A stretch of 64,000 nucleotides of DNA from Luteibacter jiangsuensis (GTDB lineage Bacteria; Pseudomonadota; Gammaproteobacteria; Xanthomonadales; Rhodanobacteraceae): contig NZ_JAAQQR010000007.1 in NCBI RefSeq assembly GCF_011742555.1, positions 62,001 through 126,000 on the forward strand, read 5' to 3'. Under the pieces are notes generated by a model. That model did no database searches. It worked only from the letters and a program-made list of their open reading frames with translations, and had not been told where the DNA came from. The stretch's first letter is position 1, and every line of letters begins with the position of its first letter. Below, piece by piece: positions 44,103-52,528 of the stretch. The translations under genes were made by a program, and so were the position numbers.

Positions 44103-45401
44103 TCAGGCGGCCGACAGCGACACGCCGTCGAAGAGCGACAAGCCACGGCGCGACGCCAGCACACAGAGGAATCGCCAGACGCTTGCGCGACGCGCCGTGC
44201 CGAGTCCGTCCAGCCAGTCGCGCGTGATGCCGCGGCTTCCGTCCTGAAGCAGGTCGGCGAACTCGCCTTCCTCTTCCGGCAGCCGATAGCACTTCATGGA
44301 GTGCACATCGACGAACACGCGCTCCCCACGGCTGGACAGGGGCATCAGGCGCGACAGGTCGAGCGCGGCCCTGCCATGGCCGTCGAGCACGGACGCCAGC
44401 CGTGCTTCCGCCACCGACAACGGCTCCTCGTCGATTCCGCGCGGCAGCCTCCATTGATGGAACAGATCGCCGCCACACCACTCTCCCGCCGCATGCAACA
44501 GGGTTTCGGCCAGCACCTGGTAAAGATCGCGGACGGTGGCCTCCACGAAGTCGGTCGCTTCCTCACCGGTGAGCGGACGTCCGGGGTCCGCGACGGGGAA
44601 GACATGGCAGACTCGTTCCCCATCGACGGTGGTGGCGATGACGGGAATGATGGGAGCGCCGAACCTCGCCGCCATGGCGATCAGGCCGTTCTTCACGCGG
44701 GCTTCGGTGCCGAGCATGTTCACGATGGAACGCCGATCGCCGCCACGGGGGCCGTCGAGTCCGGTGTTACCGTCGATCGTGGACAGCACGCAGCCGCCAC
44801 GCGCCAGGTGCCGCGCCAGCGCAAGCGAGCCTGCCGCCTCTTCCACGCACACGTGCCGGAAGCACTTCCAGAGGGCAGCCTCGGGGCAGTCCAGGCGCGC
44901 CGATTCATAGTTGCCGTAGGCATCACGCGCCAGCGGCACCATGATCGGTATGCCGGCATGGGCGAGGTCCGACGGAATGTCGCGCATATAGCCGAGGTGG
45001 AACGTCGCGATGATGGCGCCGCGTCCTTGCGCGAGGAGTCCTTTCACGGCATCGACCGGGAGGCCCCGCAGCCGCGGCGGTGGCGGCACCACGTCCAGCC
45101 TCGACAGATAGTGGTGGTGGTATTCCCAGCCGAGCCACATCTTGCTGATGGCCGCCTCGCGAGCGAGGCGCAGCACGGCATCAGGCGCCATGTGCCCACC
45201 CAGTAGCGCCATGAGGTTCATGCGGTACGAACGAAGCCCGTAGTGGGCAAGGTCGTCGTCGCTCAGGACCAGAAGCCTCGCATGCACCTCCGACGGATCC
45301 GCGTCGTCGGAGGAAAGCAGATCGTTCACCTGCCATACCGCCGGCGGCACCTGCGGCATGCCGTCGTCGCCGTCGCCGTCGATGCGCGGCACGGCGGTCA
45401 C
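44103..45401 (-). CDS. Acyltransferase-like protein (LpxL/HtrB fold) with extra C-terminal domain, RiPP cluster
   Basis: The protein has 432 residues. The middle part (about 60-310) resembles the lysophospholipid/lipid A acyltransferase fold: IIATFHLGYMRDIPSDLAHAGIPIMVPLARDAYGNYESARLD and NGLIAMAARFGAPIIPVIATTVDG. The catalytic HX4(D/E) is not exact (His 135, Asp 141), so activity is uncertain. The C-terminal 110 residues are an added small domain, possibly RRE-like (RVFVDVHSMKCYRLPEEEGEFADLLQ). It has no N-terminal membrane helix. GTG 45401 overlaps the radical SAM stop. It may attach a fatty acid to the peptide. Confidence 0.65.
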   Translation of the reverse strand: MTAVPRIDGDGDDGMPQVPPAVWQVNDLLSSDDADPSEVHARLLVLSDDDLAHYGLRSYRMNLMALLGGHMAPDAVLRLAREAAISKMWLGWEYHHHYLSRLDVVPPPPRLRGLPVDAVKGLLAQGRGAIIATFHLGYMRDIPSDLAHAGIPIMVPLARDAYGNYESARLDCPEAALWKCFRHVCVEEAAGSLALARHLARGGCVLSTIDGNTGLDGPRGGDRRSIVNMLGTEARVKNGLIAMAARFGAPIIPVIATTVDGERVCHVFPVADPGRPLTGEEATDFVEATVRDLYQVLAETLLHAAGEWCGGDLFHQWRLPRGIDEEPLSVAEARLASVLDGHGRAALDLSRLMPLSSRGERVFVDVHSMKCYRLPEEEGEFADLLQDGSRGITRDWLDGLGTARRASVWRFLCVLASRRGLSLFDGVSLSAA

Positions 45402-46852
45402 GGCGCGGGCTCCAGTGCCACGGCAGCCGCTTGCCGCTGGGTCGACTCGAAGTAGGCCACCATCTCCTGCTTCGCCGTGCGCCGGATACCCGGACAGGGG
45501 CGCTCGCCCGAATCGATGCGGATCTTGGGACAGTGCACGCCCTGACAAGCCGCGAGCATGTGGCAACTCTGGCATCCGGAATCGCGTTCGAAGGCCGGCT
45601 CGGTCCACAAGGCCATCTTGTCGACGTCGAGATCGAGCGTGCCGTCGGTCTTCAGCGTACCCACGATGTTGTGGTCGGCCTTGTCGAGGTCGATGGTGCA
45701 TTTCATGAGATCGCCATGCGCACCGACGATGAAGTTGTACGGCCGCGCCGCGTAACACACTTCCTCGCCGGCACCGAGTCCGGGTTGCCATCCGCCGGTG
45801 ACGTTGAGCCCCAGCGACCGCGCGAGCGCCGTCACCTTCGTGCGCACGGCCTGCGACTCGTCCACGCCGCACACGGCGAGGTTGGCATCGTTGGCGCCGC
45901 CCCACTGGCCCACCGAGTGGAACGCCAGCACGAACCGGTCGTCGTTCGCGAAGCGCTCCTGCAGCATCGGCAGGAAGGCTTCCAGGCCCGGCGAATTCTC
46001 CTTGTCGAAGTTCACGCGGATGACGACGGTAAAGCGATCAGGCCGCTCGGCCAGGCGGCAGAGGTTGTGGAAGATCGTATCGAACGTCTTGCCGCCGTCG
46101 CGCGCACCACGATGGCGGTCATGGTCCTCGGGCAGCCCGTCGAGGGTGATCTGGAAGTCGTTGATCCTGGCGGCCAGTAACCGGTCGGCCACGTCGTCGG
46201 TCAACAGGTAGCCGTTGGTGGTCATGTGGGTGTGGTAACGGAGGCCGGCCTCGTCCGCGATCTGGGTGAAGAACGGGCCCAGGTCGTCGATGGCCTCCAT
46301 GCCGTAGAGCGGTTCGCCACCGAACCAGGAAACACTGAGTTCCTTCAACGCGCCGAGCCTGCTCCGCACGAGATTCTTGATGCCTTCGCGCACCTCGGGA
46401 AGCATCGTTCCCCGGCGGAAGTCCTCGTAACAGTAGGTACAGCGGAAGTTGCAGTCTTCCGAGGCGAGAAGGATCAGTTCGAGGCGATCGGTGCGGTGGT
46501 TCTCGGTGCCGAACGCATACTGCACGCGGCGCAGTTCGTCCGTCGCCATCGGTACGAGGAATCCGCGGTCGACGAGGTAACGGCTTATCTTGCGGCCTTC
46601 GTCGGCGTCGGTCTTCTGGCTGATCAACGCCCGGACCGCGTCGTGCTGTTCCGGACGAAAGGCGTTCATGGAGCCGCTGTAGGTATTCCACAACAGCAGC
46701 CAGCCTTCTTCGGTGGTGGCCTGCACGTTGAAGCGCGAAGGTTTCAGTCGGACGGGCGGCTTCCTGGCCGCGGTGCCAATCGGCTCTTCGACCAGGCGAA
46801 TGGGAATGCGGTCCAGCGGTGACTTCGAGAGAACGTCGCTATTCGTACCCAC
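45398..46852 (-). CDS. Radical SAM/SPASM peptide maturase
   Basis: The protein has 484 residues. An N-terminal domain (about 35-100, LKPSRFNVQATTEEGWLLLWNTYSGS..KISRYLVDRGFLVP) is typical of peptide-modifying members. The [4Fe-4S]-SAM motif is CNFRCTYC (134-141). SWFGGEPLYG and MTTNGYLLTDD are further radical SAM motifs. The SPASM region (about 365-455) has Cys-rich CYAARPYNFIVGAHGDLMKCT and CQSCHMLAACQGVHC, giving auxiliary clusters. The core has no aromatic residue, so thioether formation is likelier than cyclophane chemistry. GTG 46852 has GGAGG five bases before. Confidence 0.92.
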   Translation of the reverse strand: MGTNSDVLSKSPLDRIPIRLVEEPIGTAARKPPVRLKPSRFNVQATTEEGWLLLWNTYSGSMNAFRPEQHDAVRALISQKTDADEGRKISRYLVDRGFLVPMATDELRRVQYAFGTENHRTDRLELILLASEDCNFRCTYCYEDFRRGTMLPEVREGIKNLVRSRLGALKELSVSWFGGEPLYGMEAIDDLGPFFTQIADEAGLRYHTHMTTNGYLLTDDVADRLLAARINDFQITLDGLPEDHDRHRGARDGGKTFDTIFHNLCRLAERPDRFTVVIRVNFDKENSPGLEAFLPMLQERFANDDRFVLAFHSVGQWGGANDANLAVCGVDESQAVRTKVTALARSLGLNVTGGWQPGLGAGEEVCYAARPYNFIVGAHGDLMKCTIDLDKADHNIVGTLKTDGTLDLDVDKMALWTEPAFERDSGCQSCHMLAACQGVHCPKIRIDSGERPCPGIRRTAKQEMVAYFESTQRQAAAVALEPAP

Positions 46853-47002
46853 AACAACCTCCAATGTCCTATGCACAAGAACGATGGCGCATCGGGGAGC
46901 GCCCGGCCGCGGTGCATTCCCGCGGCAGGTGTCCCATCCGGTGGATCCGGCATGGCTATGGAATTCACTGCGCGATGCCCCCCGGCATCGCGTTTTCACC
47001 CT

Positions 47003-48253
47003 TTACATCGAACGTATCGCGCTGGCGGGCTCGACGCGCGCCGCGCGGCGCGCGGGAACGAAGGTCGAAGCCTGGCTCAAGGCAAGCACGCACACGACGC
47101 CGAGCAGCACGTCGGTCACGGGCAGGCGATCCATTTCATAGCGCTTGATGAGCGCGAAATTCAGGCCGACCGCAAGCACGATGCCCAGTACGGCGCCGGA
47201 GCCCACGATCAGGAGATTCTCGACCTGGAAATAACCGAGGATGTCGCGGCGCCGCGCACCGAGCGCGCGCCGAATGCCGATCTGCCGCTCGCGCTGATCG
47301 ACCCAGAAGCTGGTGAGCCCGAACACCCCTGCCGCCGTCACGCACAGGAGGATCAGCGACACGCCGCCCATGAGCATGGCCATGCCGATGTCCGCCCGGT
47401 AGGCGTCGTGGCGGATGTCCGCGTAGCTCTGGATGCCATCCTCCGCGATCACGCGCTGGCTGTTCGCCTGGTACAGCGCGTCCGGCGCGGCGCGCATCGC
47501 GGCGGCCAGGCGGCCGGGCTTCGCCCTCACCGCGTATCGCGAGAACGTGGAATTCAGGCGCGTGGGCACGAGAACGGAGCTATAGGCGAAGCTGGTACTG
47601 AACGCGTTGGTACCCGGCGTCTGCAGTCTCTCCACGATGCCGACGATCGAGGCCGGCGCGCCGCCTCCGTCCAGGTAGACGTTCTTGCCGAGGGCGCTGC
47701 CATCGGGGAAGAGCCTCCGGGCAATCTCCTGGCTGACGATGATCCGCGACGGCGTGTTCGCATCGCCCAGCGCCTTGTGCTCGACATCCGCGGCCGTGAA
47801 AGCACGCCCCGCCACGAGTTTCACGCCGAGCGCGGGCAGGACGTTCTCGTCCGTGAAATAGAAACTGGCCTGAAGGTTCGCCTTGGGCTGTTCGGGAGCA
47901 AGGCCGATGCCGCCGTTCCACGCCGCCGAGTTCAGCAGGGGCAGGGAATTGATCGGCGCGACCGATGCGACGTCCGGAAGTGCGCGCAGCACGGCCAGGT
48001 CTTCGCGCTGCATCGTGTCGAGGCGCTCGATAGCATCCTTCCCGTCTGCGTCGCCTTCGCTCACCCATTGTTGGGTGACCAGGAAGAGCCCGTCTTCGTC
48101 CAGTCCCGTCGCCCGCGCGATGCGTTCGATGCGCCCGCCGATGATGAAGACCGAGTTGCAGACGATCGCCAGGGTCAGGGCGATCTGCAACACGATGAGT
48201 GCGACACCGGCCTTGTGTCGACGCAATGCGGAGATCATGGGATGCATGGTCAT
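47003..48253 (-). CDS. ABC transporter permease, MacB/FtsX type (second copy)
   Basis: The protein has 416 residues. A transmembrane helix at about 16-40 is followed by a large periplasmic domain, then three C-terminal helices (SLILLCVTAAGVFGLTSFWV; NLLIVGSGAVLGIVLAVGLNFAL; VLLGVVCVLALSQASTFV) with the ERQIGIRRALGARRRDIL coupling motif. It is encoded 9 bases after the first permease gene, so the two probably form a heterodimer. No ATPase or adaptor gene lies in the cluster. Confidence 0.85.
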   Translation of the reverse strand: MTMHPMISALRRHKAGVALIVLQIALTLAIVCNSVFIIGGRIERIARATGLDEDGLFLVTQQWVSEGDADGKDAIERLDTMQREDLAVLRALPDVASVAPINSLPLLNSAAWNGGIGLAPEQPKANLQASFYFTDENVLPALGVKLVAGRAFTAADVEHKALGDANTPSRIIVSQEIARRLFPDGSALGKNVYLDGGGAPASIVGIVERLQTPGTNAFSTSFAYSSVLVPTRLNSTFSRYAVRAKPGRLAAAMRAAPDALYQANSQRVIAEDGIQSYADIRHDAYRADIGMAMLMGGVSLILLCVTAAGVFGLTSFWVDQRERQIGIRRALGARRRDILGYFQVENLLIVGSGAVLGIVLAVGLNFALIKRYEMDRLPVTDVLLGVVCVLALSQASTFVPARRAARVEPASAIRSM

Positions 48254-48262
48254 GTCACCGCC

Positions 48263-49600
48263 TCACTGCGATTTCAGCTGCCAGGTGGGCTGTACCAGCG
48301 TCGCCCGGAAGGTCGGATAGAGCCCGGCGAGCAAGGTGGATATCAACGCAAGCAGCAGAGTGAGCACCAGGAGGGCGAAGTCGACACGCGCAAGCGACGC
48401 TATGTCGGCCGGCAGGAGCCAATGAACACACGCGACGCCCAGCCCGGTCAGGGCCAGCCCGAGCAACCCGCCGGCGATACCGATCATGCCCGCCTCAGTG
48501 AGGAACTGCGCATAGATCGCGCCGCGCGGAGCACCGATCGCGCGGCGGACGCCGATTTCTCCGCTCCTGCGCAGGAACTTCGCCAATAGCAGGCCCGAGG
48601 TGTTCACCAGACAGACGATGAGGAGACCGAGAGCGACCAGCAAGGAAACGCCCGTATCCGCGGGTACCACGTGCTGGGCATCGAGCCATGCGGGGACGTC
48701 GCGCAGGCGGTTGTTGGGTGCCCATGTCGTCGCACCGCTGTCTTGAAGTTGACGCGCGTAGCCGTCGAGGTAAGCGCGATAGGAGCGAACGGCGTTCGCA
48801 TCGTCGAGCTGGACGAGATAGGAAATCCAGACGCACGTGGATTCCTTCAGTCCGGTGATGCCCCCTTCGCTCGGACTCTTGCTGCACCCCGTGTTGCCGG
48901 TGCTGGCCATGCCCGCGCCGACCGCCGTTTCGAACGGAAGGAACACGTCTTCGCGGGTGGTGGTGAAGCCACCGGTGTTGACGATGTCGAAGAACCGCGG
49001 CTGCGGATCCCAATGGGCCAGCACACCGACGATCCGGTAACTCTTCCCGGCCACCTGCAGCGATTCCCCGACGCTGTTGCGCCCCTGGAAAAGCCGCCGA
49101 TTGAGCGTGTCGCCGATGACGACGACATTCGCCCGCCGTTCGTCGTCCTGCCTGCTCCAGCCGGAACCGAAAGCGAACGGCACCTCCAGCATCGGAAAGA
49201 AATCGCTGCTTACCGCATGCCCGTCCACGTTCACGGGATGGCTTCCGGCCCGCATCGCGAGCACCGCGGGCGAAACCTTGTAGATGGCGGCCTGCATCGA
49301 ACCGCGTCGATCGTTCAACAACGAGGTGGCGGTGCGATAGTCGAGCGCGGCAGGCGGCTCACCGTCCTTTCCCCGCTCCGACGGGCCCCACACATCCACC
49401 TGGGGAACGAAAAGACGTTGCGATTTCCACGGAATGGGGTCGCCGGAGACCGCGCGAAAGACGGAGAACGTCGTCATCGAAGCGGCCACACCGAAACCGA
49501 TCGCGAGCACCATGAGCGCCGTCAACCCCGGGCTGCGCCGGAAGCTACGTAAAGCAAGTTCAAGGTAATAGGAAAACAAACCCTGCCCCCTTGCCGTCAT
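48263..49600 (-). CDS. ABC transporter permease, MacB/FtsX type (first gene of RiPP operon)
   Basis: The protein has 445 residues. The N-terminal SYYLELALRSFRRSPGLTALMVLAIGFGVAASMTTFSVFRA is typical of MacB-like permeases. After a periplasmic domain (about 50-330) come three helices and the RRSGEIGVRRAIGAPRGAIYAQFL motif. It may export the mature peptide or protect the producer. ATG 49600 is preferred to a TTG six bases earlier. A strong promoter lies about 150 bases upstream. Confidence 0.85.
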   Translation of the reverse strand: MTARGQGLFSYYLELALRSFRRSPGLTALMVLAIGFGVAASMTTFSVFRAVSGDPIPWKSQRLFVPQVDVWGPSERGKDGEPPAALDYRTATSLLNDRRGSMQAAIYKVSPAVLAMRAGSHPVNVDGHAVSSDFFPMLEVPFAFGSGWSRQDDERRANVVVIGDTLNRRLFQGRNSVGESLQVAGKSYRIVGVLAHWDPQPRFFDIVNTGGFTTTREDVFLPFETAVGAGMASTGNTGCSKSPSEGGITGLKESTCVWISYLVQLDDANAVRSYRAYLDGYARQLQDSGATTWAPNNRLRDVPAWLDAQHVVPADTGVSLLVALGLLIVCLVNTSGLLLAKFLRRSGEIGVRRAIGAPRGAIYAQFLTEAGMIGIAGGLLGLALTGLGVACVHWLLPADIASLARVDFALLVLTLLLALISTLLAGLYPTFRATLVQPTWQLKSQ

Positions 49601-49751
49601 TGGCAATGCCGCTCACGAGCCGTTGCATCGAAGATGCACGGTACCCCCCGTCGTCACTTCGGACGTCACGCTTGCGAGCCGCACTCGATGGCGATGGGCT
49701 ATTGCCGCGCTCATCGCGTGCCATCGCGGCCGCTTTGTGTGATGGGGATTG

Positions 49752-49781
49752 TCTATAAGGGCGAGCACAACAGCGTGTCAA
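49752..49781 (-). promoter_or_regulatory. Sigma-70-type promoter of the RiPP operon
   Basis: On the minus strand, TTGACA (49776-49781) is a perfect -35 and TATAGA (49752-49757) the -10, with an 18-base spacer. Transcription would start near 49745, giving a leader of about 145 bases before the first permease gene. Confidence 0.7.
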
Positions 49782-49909
49782 TACGAAATTGCCCAGCGTC
49801 GTTCATGTCGCAATTTTCTCGACGATGTCTGTGGTGCGCGTCACGATTTCATTTCGGCGCTTCGCGCTTGCAGTCAGCGTGCCGAGCGTCGTTGTGTAAG
49901 AGCATCCCG

Positions 49910-49927
49910 TGTAGGGGAACACCTACA
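49910..49927. promoter_or_regulatory. TGTAGG-N6-CCTACA inverted repeat upstream of the RiPP operon
   Basis: A perfect 6-N6-6 dyad, about 170 bases upstream of the predicted start of transcription. The same arms occur at 52060-52077. The form recalls binding sites of LuxR/NarL-family response regulators such as the GacA box (TGTAAG-N6-CTTACA). Confidence 0.55.
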
Positions 49928-50058
49928 AACGATTAAGTTCTGCCTTACACCGTTTCGGCAATAGCGTAGGAAATCGCGACGTGTCGATGAACGCGCATCC
50001 GCATGCAAAGTCATTCGTTACGTCGACCGTTGCCGAAAATGTGCCCGACTTCGGTATC

Positions 50059-51558
50059 TCAGAAGCGCCGGTAATGCAGCGCCTCCGCAAGATGCGGTTG
50101 CTCCACGCACCCTGCGCCACCTTCGAGGTCGGCGATGGTGCGCGCCACGCGCAGGATGCGGTGATAGGCACGCGCCGAGGCGCCGAGTTTGTCGAGCGCT
50201 TCCTGTAGCCAGTCGCGCTCCGCCGCAGGAAGTGCGCAGTCGCGTTCGAGGTTCACGACACTGAGTTCCGCGTTCGCCTGGCCCGCACGAAGCAGCGCTT
50301 TCTCGCGCGCGGCGATCACGCGTTGGCGGACAGTGGCGCTGTCGTCGTCGTGCGGGCCACGCGCGGCGGAGAGCTCGGCGATAGGCACTCGGGGCACTTG
50401 CACGCAAAGATCGATCCGGTCCAGCAGCGGCCCCGAGATGCGCGTGCGATAACGCAGCACCTGGTCCGGCGTGCAACGGCATTCGTGCAGGGGATCGCCC
50501 GCGTAGCCGCACGGGCATGGATTCATGGCCGCGACGAGCTGGAACTCCGCGGGAAACGTGGCCTGCCGCGCGGCGCGCGAGATGACGATCTGTCCGGACT
50601 CCAGCGGCTCGCGCAGCACTTCCAGTACGTGCCGACTGAATTCCGGAAGCTCGTCGAGGAAGAGCACGCCGTTGTGGGCCAGCGAGATCTCGCCGGGCCG
50701 CGGCGGCGATCCGCCGCCAACCAGTGCGACGCCCGACGCCGTGTGGTGCGGCGCGCGGAACGGGCGACGGCGCCAGCAGCGAGGGTCGATGTCTTCGCCG
50801 GACAACGAGCGAATGGCGCAGCTTTCCAGCGCCTCGGTTTCCGTCATCGGCGGCAGGATGCCAGGCAGGCGTTCCGCGAGCATGGTCTTGCCCGTGCCCG
50901 GCGGGCCTATCAGTAGCAGGTGGTGTCCGCCGGCGGCAGCGATCTCCAGCGCGCGCCGCGCCTGGAACTGGCCGCGAATGTCGTGCATGTCGGGGCCGCA
51001 CGCGGGCATGGCGTAGAAATCGGCCGCCTCGGGGCCGACAAGCTCCGCCTGCCCGCGCAACCAGGCGCAGACCTCGGCCAGGCTGTCCGCCAGCAGTACG
51101 TCGCCCTCGCCGATCAACGCGGCTTCGGCCGCATTGGCGCGCGGCACCACGATGCGGCGGCCGCTGCGCCGTGCACGGATGAGGGCGGGAAGAATGCCGG
51201 GCACCGCCCGCAATTCGCCGGAGAGCGCCAGTTCCCCCAGGAATTCGCAGTCATCCAGCCGTTCCCGGGGTACCTGCGACCCGGCGGCGAGGATGCCGAG
51301 GGCGATGGCGAGGTCGAATCGCCCGCCATCCTTCGGCAACTCGGCCGGAGCCAGATTCACCGTGACGCGGCGGTTGGGATATTCGAAGGCGGTGTTCTGG
51401 ATGGCGACGCGGACGCGGTCGCGCGCCTCGCGAACCGCCGCTTCGGGCAGGCCCACGATGGATGTGGAAGGCAGGCCACCGGAAAGGTGTACCTCGACGA
51501 CCACCTGTGGCGCCGCGACACCTTCCTGAGCGCGCGAGAGGGTGACGGCTAGGCTCAT
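50059..51558 (-). CDS. comM: ComM, Mg-chelatase-like AAA+ helicase of natural transformation
   Basis: The protein has 499 residues. An N-terminal Lon-protease-like domain (LSGGLPSTSIVGLPEAAVREARDRV) precedes the AAA+ module with Walker A GPPGTGKT and Walker B GVLFLDELPEF. A zinc-finger-like CPCGYAGDPLHECRC segment and the C-terminal Mg_chelatase_C domain follow. ComM is a hexameric helicase that promotes branch migration during integration of taken-up DNA. It is downstream of ubiK on the same strand, with a terminator between. Confidence 0.94.
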   Translation of the reverse strand: MSLAVTLSRAQEGVAAPQVVVEVHLSGGLPSTSIVGLPEAAVREARDRVRVAIQNTAFEYPNRRVTVNLAPAELPKDGGRFDLAIALGILAAGSQVPRERLDDCEFLGELALSGELRAVPGILPALIRARRSGRRIVVPRANAAEAALIGEGDVLLADSLAEVCAWLRGQAELVGPEAADFYAMPACGPDMHDIRGQFQARRALEIAAAGGHHLLLIGPPGTGKTMLAERLPGILPPMTETEALESCAIRSLSGEDIDPRCWRRRPFRAPHHTASGVALVGGGSPPRPGEISLAHNGVLFLDELPEFSRHVLEVLREPLESGQIVISRAARQATFPAEFQLVAAMNPCPCGYAGDPLHECRCTPDQVLRYRTRISGPLLDRIDLCVQVPRVPIAELSAARGPHDDDSATVRQRVIAAREKALLRAGQANAELSVVNLERDCALPAAERDWLQEALDKLGASARAYHRILRVARTIADLEGGAGCVEQPHLAEALHYRRF

Positions 51559-51663
51559 GACGGCCGGTATCGTAACCGGTAACGGAGTTCGATTACCGGG
51601 CCGGGATCACGGTCCTTGCTGGATCCGGTCTGCACACGCACTCCTTGCGCTCTCGGGAAAATA

Positions 51664-51710
51664 ACCGCCCCCGACCGCTCTCGGGGTGAGGGTGACGGAT
51701 CGGGGGCGGT
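51664..51710 (-). terminator. Probable terminator of ubiK
   Basis: ACCGCCCCCGA (51664-51674) and TCGGGGGCGGT (51700-51710) are perfect 11-bp arms around a 25-base loop. Read on the minus strand, the stem is followed by TATTTTCC. It lies between the ubiK end and the comM start. Confidence 0.65.
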
Positions 51711-51729
51711 CCCGGGACGTGTGAACGAC

Positions 51730-51984
51730 CTATTGGCCGCGTTGCGCCGCGCTCATTTCGAGGTCGGCAAGGCGCTTTTCCAGGAGTTCGAGCCGTTCGC
51801 GCGTACGCGCCAGAACCTGGCTCTGAACATCGAATTCTTCGCGGGTTACGAGATCGAGGCGGCGGAGTCCTTGCGCCAGAATATCTTTGAAGTTGGCGTG
51901 CAGATCCTCACGCGCTTGCGCCAATCCTGGCGGAACCAACGATGCCAACCGCTGTGCGAGTTGATCGATACCCTGCACATCCAT
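51730..51984 (-). CDS. ubiK: Ubiquinone biosynthesis accessory factor UbiK (BMFP, YqiC)
   Basis: The protein has 84 residues. The N-terminus IDQLAQRLASLVPPGLAQAREDLHANFKDILAQGLRRLDLVTREEFDVQ, followed by a C-terminal coiled coil (VLARTRERLELLEKRLADLE), is the YqiC pattern. UbiK is a trimeric membrane-associated helper of aerobic ubiquinone synthesis together with UbiJ. ATG 51984 was chosen over a GTG nine bases earlier because GAGG is well spaced. A minus-strand TACAAT (52026-52031) is a likely -10. Confidence 0.88.
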   Translation of the reverse strand: MDVQGIDQLAQRLASLVPPGLAQAREDLHANFKDILAQGLRRLDLVTREEFDVQSQVLARTRERLELLEKRLADLEMSAAQRGQ

Positions 51985-52059
51985 CTTGCGCACCTCGATG
52001 TCGTGAATGAATTCTATGTATTCGTATTGTAGGCGCTATAGGCCGACGCCCACACATCG

Positions 52060-52077
52060 TGTAGGGTTTTTCCTACA
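52060..52077. promoter_or_regulatory. TGTAGG-N6-CCTACA inverted repeat between ubiK and the P-II gene
   Basis: A second perfect copy of the 6-N6-6 dyad found at 49910. Its centre is about 49 bases upstream of the predicted ubiK transcription start (from the minus-strand TACAAT at 52026-52031), a normal activator position, and about 97 bases before the P-II start codon. Confidence 0.55.
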
Positions 52078-52162
52078 AGCCACCGTATGGAGCCCGCCGC
52101 ATGGAGACGCCCCGGGACCCGAATGGCACAATGGCGGTCCGCGCCTTGCGCATCGGGAGTGA

Positions 52163-52504
<342 letters not shown>

Positions 52505-52528
52505 GCGGAGGGCGCCGGTCGGGTCGGA

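Larger units (their letters stand above)
49601..50058. other. Intergenic region upstream of the RiPP operon
   Basis: About 460 bases without a convincing gene, between the comM stop and the first permease gene, both on the minus strand. It is less GC-rich than its flanks. It holds the promoter at 49752-49781 and the inverted repeat at 49910-49927. No further precursor-like peptide was found in it. Confidence 0.5.
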
